A stretch of 64,000 bases of DNA from the NCBI RefSeq assembly GCF_002551005.1, contig NZ_NVOY01000004.1:162094-226093 (forward strand). The letters are read 5' to 3'. This stretch comes from Bacillus pseudomycoides (GTDB lineage: Bacteria; Bacillota; Bacilli; Bacillales; Bacillaceae_G). The translations under genes and the position numbers were made by a program. Below, one piece after another: positions 57,724 to 64,000 of the stretch; position 1 is the stretch's first letter, and each line of letters opens with the position of its first letter. Below the pieces are notes generated by a model. The model was not told the origin of the DNA, did no database searches, and saw only the letters and a program-made list of their open reading frames with translations.

Positions 57724-59010
57724 TTAAAAGTTAAATACAAAATCATCATCTGATAATTTTTCAACATTTGTCGCTTTCACGTAACCATTTCCTTTTACAG
57801 AGAAAAAGTCATGGTTTTTTGTATCCGTACGTAAACCGTTTAATACGATTGGATTAATTTCTTCTTCTTCAAAGTGCGGTTCTAATCCTAAATTCATTAA
57901 TCCCTTATTCGCATTGTAACGAACGAAACGATTTACCTCTTCCACAAGACCAATCGATGTATAAATTTCATCTGTATACGCTGTTTCAATGTCATACAGC
58001 TCTAATAACAGCTCTTTCGTTTCTTTTTGCACTTCTTGTTGTTCTTCTGCAGAAAGTTCTGCAAACACTTGCTGCGCTAAAATACCGACGAATACGCCGT
58101 GGATACTCTCATCCTAACATGTTCATACAAGGTCGCTACTCTTGTACCGCTTTTACAAGCAGCTTACTGTTACCAGTAAGTACAGACTATATCACCATCC
58201 ATATAGGATGTCCCCCATTTCGAGCACCTATCGCTTGTGCCCTACGGTTTTCACCTAGTCGTTGAACGTTCCTTTAGATTATCTAAAGGCTTCGCTGCTG
58301 ATTGCCCTAGCTAACTTGCTTCATTTATTGATTCCTTTTAAAGAACCAATAACCGCCAATTAACTACAGGGTATCCCAGCAATTAGAGGGATTTTCTACT
58401 ATCTATTGCTAGATAGAGCCGCAAATGTTTTACGGATAATGAGATTAATGATTTCACCGCTCGCCGTTAATTTTCCTTGCCCTGCTAAATACAGCGGATA
58501 GAAGAATCCGCTATAGAACAAGTAGCTTTCTAAAAACACACTTGCTACCATTGCCATGTATAGCTCTTTTTTCGTTACTTGAGGCTTTAATAAACGACGG
58601 TAGTAATTTGTAATGATACTTGATTTTTTCTCAAGTAATGGATGTGTATCTACCCATTCAAAAATTCCATCAATTTCTTCTTCAGTTGCAAGCGTTGTGA
58701 AAATATGGCTGTAACTTTTCGCATGTACTTCTTCCATAGCTCCCATGAACGCAAGCACACTTTTTGCTTGTAAGTTCTCAAGGTGCACAAGAATGAGTGG
58801 CATTCCCTCGCCGCCTTGCTTCGTATCTAGAAGTGTTAATCCTCCAAGTACACGCTTATAAGCAATTTGTTCTTCCTTAGATAACTGCACCCACGTATTT
58901 TTGTCAGAAGAAACAGCGATCTCCTCTTCTGTCCAAAACTGAGCGATGTTTTGCTTCCAAAACATTAAACTAAAATCGTCTTCTTTCTTGTTCCAGTTTA
59001 CCGCGCGCAT
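57724..59010 (-). CDS. nrdF: Class Ib ribonucleotide reductase beta subunit, 322 aa, split by one group I intron
   Basis: Radical-generating di-metal (Mn/Fe) subunit. Exon 1 is 58432-59010 (193 codons) and exon 2 is 57724-58113 (129 codons plus stop). The spliced protein reads ...NLIIR|DESIHGVFVG..., restoring the metal-ligand motif. The radical-tyrosine region is AMEEVHAKSYSHIF. Without splicing, exon 1 runs into an intron stop after KTFAALSSNR. Start ATG 59010. Downstream of nrdE in the nrdIEF operon. Confidence 0.94.
58114..58431 (-). ncRNA. Group I intron in nrdF, 318 nt, no ORF
   Basis: The 5' exon ends in U (ATTATCCGT) and the intron ends in G (ATGTTAG) before GATGAG. CCGU of the exon pairs with GCGG inside the intron, with the U-G wobble at the splice site. 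The conserved GATATAGTCTGT (P7 region) and GAGTAGCGACC near the 3' end are present. No homing endonuclease frame. It resembles the second nrdE intron. Confidence 0.92.
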
Positions 59011-59039
59011 TGAATCGCCCCTTTATTATATTGTTGCAT

Positions 59040-59099
59040 CGTTCTAACGTGCGGTGAAACTTCCATTCCATAATGAAAATCTAACCGCACGCTAGAACG
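59040..59099. repeat. Long imperfect hairpin between nrdE and nrdF
   Basis: CGTTCTAACGTGCGGT pairs with ACCGCACGCTAGAACG (one mismatch in 16) across a 28-nt loop containing GTGAAACTTCCA. Lies in the intercistronic region. Confidence 0.6.
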
Positions 59100-59114
59100 T
59101 AAATTTGATCACTT

Positions 59115-59150
59115 AGGATGAGCAGGGTTTTTCTAAACCCTGCTCATCCT
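59115..59150. repeat. Perfect 16-bp hairpin between nrdE and nrdF
   Basis: AGGATGAGCAGGGTTT, loop TTCT, then its exact complement. No U-tract on the minus strand, so it is unlikely to be a simple terminator; may be an mRNA processing or stability element. Confidence 0.7.
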
Positions 59151-59199
59151 GTTTTATATAATAACTATCAATTGTATACTCTTCTACTAAAAGAATACA

Positions 59200-61989
59200 T
59201 TATACTGTGCAGGCTACACACTCTTCGACACTTAATTTACGTGTTCTTGTGTAGTACAAGCTCTTTAGTCCTTTTTTATGAGCATAAATATAATAACGCG
59301 CTAATTCACGAGTAGAGATATCGCTATTTACATAAAGAATTGTACTAATCCCTTGGTCAATATGCTCTTGAATTTCTGCGATTAAATCAATGAGCTTAAA
59401 CTGATTCATATCGTAAGAAGATTTATAGTACCAGAACGTATCTTTTGATAAATACGGCATTGGATAATATGTTGTTGCATTTGCATACGTTCTTGATTCA
59501 ATTTGGCTTACGATCGGCATTACAGATGATGTCGCGTTCTGTACGTAACTGATTGATTGTGTCGGAGCAATTGCTAATCTATATGAATTATATAAACCAT
59601 GCTTCTGTACTTGTTCTTTTAGGTTTGTCCAATCTTCTTTTGTTGGAACATGAATTCCTTCAAATAACTGTTGTACTTTCTCAGTTACCGGAATATAATC
59701 CGTTGTTTCATACTTCTCAAAGTATGTGCCATTTGCATAATCTGACTTTTCGAAGTCTTTAAAGGTTACACCTTTCTCTTTTGCAATTTCCATACTTTTT
59801 TCAATGGAGTAGTAATTTAGCATCATAAAGAATGTACGAGCGAATTCTTTTGCTTCTGCACTTTCATAAGCGATTTTATTTTTCGCTAAATAACCGTGTA
59901 GGTTCATTGCGCCAAGACCGACAGAATGAAGCTCCTCATTTGCTTTTTTCACTGTCGGTGCGTTCGGAATAATTGTCATATCAGAAACAGCTGTTAAAGC
60001 TTCCATTCCTGCATGAACCGCTTCACGTATTTCTTTATTCTCCATTACGTTTACAATATTTAATGACCCTAAGTTACAGTTAATATCGCGGCGGATAATG
60101 TCATCTGTACCGTAATCATTGATTACAGATGTTTCTTGTAACTGGAAGATTTCAGTCTCGAATGTTCAACTGAGGTCGCTACTCTCAGCCCGTTGTACAT
60201 ACAACTGCTGTATGTCACCATACAGGACAGACTATATCATCACCTACAGCATAATCTGATTAGGTGCTCCGCTTTTCGAACGCCAATTGCTTGCGCCCTA
60301 CTCCCCTATGGGATAGTCGTTAGGCTTTTACTTATCTTAGTTTTTCAGAAAGTCTCTTATCATTTCATGCTGCCTGTTTTTAATTGTACATATACAAAAC
60401 GATAAGATACCCTCTGAATAAAATAACTTATTCTAAGATAAGATTTAGCACGGTAGGTTACCTCACTTTTGAGGCTTTCCCCGTTTAACGGAATTTTCGA
60501 CTAGTATTTCTACTAGAAGGTGCTACTTAATTAACACAAGTTCGACATCTTCACAGTTCCAATATCCTTTAACGGATGTTGCTTATTCGCATTTGATTTA
60601 AACATTAAGTACGGATAGCCAGACTCAAGCTGAATCATTGCAATTTTAATGAGCATATCACGTGTGCTAATATCAAGCTGTTTCTTTTTGATATTTGGAT
60701 TGCTCATCAGTTCGTCATACATTTCATCAATATCGATATCGTCTAAATGTTTTCCGTACTCTTTATACACTGTATAAGGTGCGAAAACATGGAATGGTTC
60801 GTTTTTCTCAGCAAGCTCAAAGAACTTGCTTGGAACAATAATTCCGATGGAAAGAGACTGAATACGGCTCTTCTCGTCCGCATTTATTTTTTTTGTATCG
60901 AGGAACTCAATAATGTCCCAATGGAAGATATTTAAATATACAGCTCCTGCACCTTTTCTTTGCATATTGTTACTCCATACATTTAAAACGTATGGGGGAT
61001 AGTCATTTCTGCTATCCTCTCTATATCGCTATAGAGTTCAGACCATATCTTCTTCTCACCAAATTCTTTGTTAGGTTGGTTTGAGAAGCCAGGTTCGAGC
61101 TATATAGTCACCTACATAGCTACTTGGTCGTTGAACCTTCTCCTTATCTAACAGACTTAGGAGCTCGGCTGCTGATTTCCTGCAATCTTGGATTCTTAGG
61201 GGGCGCTACGCAATTTCTGCGTAGTATCCTACCTCGATATACTCAGGCGTTCCAGCAATTGACCCGGTTTTATAGTTGAGCCATAAGTTAACCCAACTGA
61301 TTCGCATATGAAAACGAATCTTCAAGTAATTTCATAACTGGTACAACACCGCTTGCTGCGTTCTCGATACCTTTAATTTGTTCACCGCGTGCTCGTAGTT
61401 TGCTCAAGTTGAGAGCTACGCCACCACCAATTTTGGATAACTGCATCGCTGTATTAATATTAAACCCAATCGAGTTTAAGCTGTCATCCATCTCTAACAA
61501 GAAACAAGACACCATTTCTCCTCTTCTGCTTCTACCTGCATTTAAAAAGGTTGGTGTCGCTGGTTGATAGTTTTGTTTGACAATCATACTTGCGAATTGT
61601 TTCGCCTTCTCTACGTTTCCTCGTCCTAAGTATAACGATACAATTGCCACACGATCAGGATAACTTTCTAAGTATTGCTTTTGATCATTCGTTTTTAACG
61701 CGTAATCTTTATAAAACTTAGATGCTGCCATATAAGATTGAAACTCGAACTTTTCGCCGTATGTGATATCGTATACAGCTTCTACCTCGTCCATCTTATA
61801 TTCGCTTAACACATCATAGTAGTAGTCATGCTCTAACATATACTCGATGCGTTCTGCCACGCTATCAAAAGGAACGGTATTCTCTTTCGCCTCTTCCATA
61901 AAGACAGCTAGTGCCTCTTTATCTTTGTGAAGCTGATAGAACCCGTCCTGCATTTGCGTGATCTCATTATTCAATTCAATGTGTCGCAA
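59200..61989 (-). CDS. nrdE: Class Ib ribonucleotide reductase alpha subunit, 694 aa, split by two group I introns
   Basis: Catalytic subunit reducing ribonucleoside diphosphates. Exons: 61291-61989 (233 codons), 60534-60962 (143 codons), 59200-60156 (318 codons plus stop). Splicing gives ...SYANQLG|QRKGAGAVYLN... and ...KMSNLC|TEIFQLQ..., restoring the N-x-C-x-E active-site motif. The first redox Cys is in MVSCFLLE and the C-terminal redox pair is CVACTV. It starts 14 bp inside the end of nrdI. Each exon would stop within a few bases of its intron without splicing. Confidence 0.94.
60157..60533 (-). ncRNA. Group I intron 2 in nrdE, 377 nt, no ORF
   Basis: Exon ...TTGTGT ends in U and the intron ends CATTCGAG before ACTGAA. 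Exon GUGU pairs with intron GCAC. GATATAGTCTGT and GAGAGTAGCGACC near the 3' end match the nrdF intron, so the two are probably sister elements. Inserted between the Cys and Thr codons of the catalytic NLCTE motif. Confidence 0.92.
60963..61290 (-). ncRNA. Group I intron 1 in nrdE, 328 nt, no ORF
   Basis: Exon ...CAGTTGGGT ends in U and the intron ends AACAATATG before CAAAGA. Exon UUGGGU pairs with intron GCUCAA (P1, U-G at the splice site). GATATGGTCTGAAC marks P7. Its 3' part differs from the other two introns, so it is a different lineage. Confidence 0.92.
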
Positions 61990-62335
61990 TCTCCAGCACC
62001 CTCTCTTTAAAAAATTCTACATCTTTATTTGTTCCAGATAACTCAAATTTTGATACAACCGGTACTTCATATCTCGTTGCAATTTTGTCTGCACTTGCTC
62101 CAAACATATCTCCCCAATTGCGGTTTCCGCTTGCAGCTACTCCTTTCAAGCGTTCATGATTACGTTCTAAAAATTCTAAAACACGTTCCGGCACATTTCC
62201 AAAACCTGTTGTATACGTAATAAGGACATATTCTTCATCTAATACGAGATTTTCATTAATTTGAACGGCCGGCATATTTAATTTGTGAATGAAACGCTTC
62301 ACGTTTCCTGTCATAGAATCATATGCAATTAACAT
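61976..62335 (-). CDS. nrdI: Flavodoxin-like NrdI, 119 aa
   Basis: FMN protein that supplies oxidant for assembling the dimanganese-tyrosyl cofactor of NrdF. AYDSMTGNVKRFIHKL is the FMN phosphate loop and TYTTGFGNVPERV the second loop. AAGGAGGGTCGGAG precedes the ATG. First gene of nrdIEF. Confidence 0.94.
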   Translation of the reverse strand: MLIAYDSMTGNVKRFIHKLNMPAVQINENLVLDEEYVLITYTTGFGNVPERVLEFLERNHERLKGVAASGNRNWGDMFGASADKIATRYEVPVVSKFELSGTNKDVEFFKERVLEIATH

Positions 62336-62385
62336 CTCCGACCCTCCTTTTACATCTTTTTACATTATGTTCGTTCTTGATGAAT

Positions 62386-62433
62386 TCTCTATATATTGTA
62401 TTACTTTTTAAAAAAGGACACAAGATATATGTA
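62386..62433. promoter_or_regulatory. Two NrdR-box-like sites
   Basis: TCTCTATATATTGTAT (62386-62401) matches the NrdR box at about 13 of 16 positions. A weaker ACACAAGATATATGTA (62418-62433) lies 32 bp away, the three-turn spacing usual for NrdR. Upstream of nrdI. Confidence 0.5.
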
Positions 62434-62652
62434 TAATTTCTTTCTTTTTAAAAATTTGTTTTTTCGACAAAAAAGGCCGATCTTTTTTCAATACAAAGAA
62501 TATGAAACAACATTCTAAAACACATGTCAATAAAGTGTATTTCAAAAAAGTTGTCAACGGATTTACCCACATTTCCAAAAAAGTTCATCGTATCAAATTG
62601 TCAAAAAAAGAAACATACATGCGAAAACTATTGTTCATTTGTCATAAAAAAA

Positions 62653-62681
62653 CGAACAGTTCCCCTATTAGAAACTGTTCG
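62653..62681 (-). terminator. Terminator of the YolD-like gene
   Basis: CGAACAGTT/AACTGTTCG with TTTTTTT on the minus strand. Confidence 0.8.
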
Positions 62682-62727
62682 AAACCGGTTACACATTTTT
62701 TCTATCGTTTCATTTGTACGTGTACTC

Positions 62728-63045
62728 CTATTCATGATGTTCTACGCGCACGATATCGTTCAAAAATATATGATAGAAAATTTCATCTTTACATTGCATT
62801 GTAAAAACAGGTGATTCTTCATCGAAATACGCAATCGTACCTTTAACTTTTTGAATCGAATTTTGAAGTTTTGCTACTACAAGCACACTTCGTTCTTGTT
62901 CATATGCTTTTTTTAATTGCCCTATGATTTCCTTCATTCGCTTGCGCTTTTCTGGAAACATAACCATCCCAACAAATTTCCTTCCTTTTTCATCTTTCCA
63001 AAAACAGTCCCAGTGCGGAAGTATTCCTTGCTTAAACTCTCCCAA
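62728..63045 (-). CDS. YolD-like protein, 105 aa
   Basis: The layout W-x-DEKGRKFVGMVMFPEKRKRMKEII, a charged helix, then a beta-rich half (KGTIAYFDEESPVFTMQ...FLNDIVRVE) fits YolD-like proteins, often linked to UvrX/DinB-type repair genes. No polymerase gene adjoins it here. Family call is moderate. Confidence 0.55.
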   Translation of the reverse strand: MGEFKQGILPHWDCFWKDEKGRKFVGMVMFPEKRKRMKEIIGQLKKAYEQERSVLVVAKLQNSIQKVKGTIAYFDEESPVFTMQCKDEIFYHIFLNDIVRVEHHE

Positions 63046-63110
63046 ATAAACTCCTCTCCTTTCTCTTTATCCGACTTTTAGCAAGCAGTTTTAATAGGTA
63101 ATTCTTTTCC

Positions 63111-63305
63111 TTACGAGCGCGGCATTTCCATATATGTATAAATGATTTTCCCGCCATGCTGTGCGTTACCTCGAAAATGTTTAAAGTCTTCTCGCTCTAC
63201 TAAAACTTCACGAAATATATAAAACACTTCTTTTGTTGCAATGTATTCTTGTATTTCATTATTTTTCAGCTGATCTAAAATCATATTTACTTGTTGTATA
63301 TCCAT
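63111..63305 (-). CDS. Hypothetical protein, 64 aa
   Basis: MDIQQVNMILDQLKNNEIQE, then YIATKEVFYIFREVLVERED and a His/Gly-containing basic end. AGAGAGGTG precedes ATG 63305. Soluble, helical, not recognised. May be co-transcribed with the YolD-like gene. Confidence 0.65.
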   Translation of the reverse strand: MDIQQVNMILDQLKNNEIQEYIATKEVFYIFREVLVEREDFKHFRGNAQHGGKIIYTYMEMPRS

Positions 63306-63427
63306 ACTAATCACCTCTCTGTCGTATTTTTATTTCACGACTACTTCTATACACTCCTAATACAGCAAATCATTTCTTATCATGCTAACTCTTATGATAC
63401 AATAAAATGGACACTAGGAGGGATAAC

Positions 63428-63985
63428 ATGATTCGGAAAGCAAAACAAACAGATGCTCAAGCAATATCTCCTTTATTGTACAACGCACTGCATGAAATTG
63501 CTGAAAAATTAACAGGTGGCACAAATGAAACGGAAGTTCTAGAAGGTTTAGAATATTGGTTTTCGAAAAAAGAAAACCGACTCAGTTATGAAAATTGTTT
63601 TGTTGAAGAACGAGATGGACAGGCTGTTGGTATTATTGTAGCCTACCACGGAAGTGAAGCAACTCAACTAGATGAACCAATTGTGAAACGGTTACGAGAC
63701 ATTCAACAAGATTCTTCTATTATATTAGAAAAAGAAGCAGAAGAAGATGAATATTATATTGATACTCTATCTGTTTCATCTACATATGGTGGACAAGGTA
63801 TCGGTTCAAATTTAATTCTTGCAGCTGAAACATTCGCTCAAGAAGAAGGGCATGAGAAAATCTCATTGCTAGTAAACTTAGAAAACAAACCTGCGTTTTC
63901 TCTTTATAAAAAACTCGGCTATACACAAGATAACACACTTATGCTTGTGGGCGAACCATATGCTCATTTAGTTAAACATATATAA
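63428..63985 (+). CDS. GNAT family N-acetyltransferase, 185 aa
   Basis: MIRKAKQTDAQAISPLLYNA at the N-terminus and the acetyl-CoA loop VSSTYGGQGIGSNLI (Q/R-x-x-G-x-G/A), followed by NLENKPAFSLYKKLGY. Acceptor unknown. ATG 63428 has AGGAGGGATAAC before it. Confidence 0.88.
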   Translation: MIRKAKQTDAQAISPLLYNALHEIAEKLTGGTNETEVLEGLEYWFSKKENRLSYENCFVEERDGQAVGIIVAYHGSEATQLDEPIVKRLRDIQQDSSIILEKEAEEDEYYIDTLSVSSTYGGQGIGSNLILAAETFAQEEGHEKISLLVNLENKPAFSLYKKLGYTQDNTLMLVGEPYAHLVKHI

Positions 63986-64000
63986 TACAACGGCACAATT

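Larger units (their letters stand above)
62336..62727. other. nrd upstream region
   Basis: About 390 bp, very A/T rich, with homopolymer runs. Besides the NrdR-like boxes and the hairpin at 62653-62681, nothing is identified. No convincing -35/-10 pair for nrdI was found. Confidence 0.5.

Noticed and set aside
58114-61290. nrdE and nrdF look like frameshifted or stop-interrupted pseudogenes
   Set aside because: All breaks have clean group I intron boundaries with P1/P7 elements, and removing them restores full-length, motif-complete proteins.

Overview
The window is chromosomal DNA of a Bacillus cereus group bacterium (B. cereus / B. thuringiensis / B. anthracis complex). The evidence is the low GC content, the gene content and order, GerW and other sporulation-linked proteins, dispersed repeats of the bcr type found in this group, and group I introns inside the class Ib ribonucleotide reductase genes. 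No rRNA, tRNA, prophage, transposase or CRISPR array was found.

Left part (1-12 kb). A leftward sulfate-assimilation cluster (yezD, cysH, sat, cysC, ferredoxin-type nitrite/sulfite reductase, DUF3906 protein, start of the siroheme methyltransferase gene) sits behind a SAM-I riboswitch. lysA follows behind a lysine riboswitch. Then come a DUF3888 secreted protein, a lipoteichoic acid synthase family protein, phosphatidylserine synthase and a D-2-hydroxyacid dehydrogenase.

Amino acid block (12-31 kb, all leftward). ilvE-ilvD, a T-box leader, ilvB-ilvN-ilvC-leuA-leuB-leuC-leuD, then hisZ-hisG-hisD-hisB-hisH-hisA-hisF-hisI-hisE-hisJ. The his operon has its own promoter and a leader that reads as a classical ribosome-mediated attenuator: an 18-codon peptide with three consecutive His codons, then five mutually exclusive RNA segments ending in an intrinsic terminator. 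Firmicutes usually use T-boxes for this purpose, so this is the most interesting element in the window. A promoter overlapped by a consensus cre site lies upstream of ilvE.

Middle part (31-44 kb). Mostly single genes: UPF0180 YkuS, GerW, KtrB, a MarR regulator, YrvL-like, thioredoxin-like, UppP, a MATE exporter, an L,D-transpeptidase, an APH-fold kinase, a Fur-box-associated flavodoxin and an M20 amidohydrolase. Several unannotated small proteins (29-58 aa) and three candidate small RNA transcription units lie between them. Two of the RNA candidates carry unpaired C-rich motifs like those of Gram-positive base-pairing sRNAs.

Right part (44-64 kb). The dltXABCD operon (D-alanylation of teichoic acids), a nitronate monooxygenase, an S66 peptidase, an asparagine-homopolymer protein, SseB-like and CPBP-protease genes, a YtrA-type GntR regulator with two ABC modules and its palindromic operator, and the nrdI-nrdE-nrdF operon. 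nrdE contains two ORF-less group I introns and nrdF one; all three interrupt the most conserved catalytic motifs, and removing them restores full-length 694 aa and 322 aa proteins. A YolD-like protein, a small unknown protein and a GNAT acetyltransferase end the window.

Two dispersed repeat families run through the window. One is bcr1-like, with TTTAT/ATAAA ends that repeatedly coincide with the stop codon of the neighbouring gene. The other is a 170-200 bp MITE-like element with CTATATAAAT-type inverted ends, present in five copies including one head-to-tail pair.
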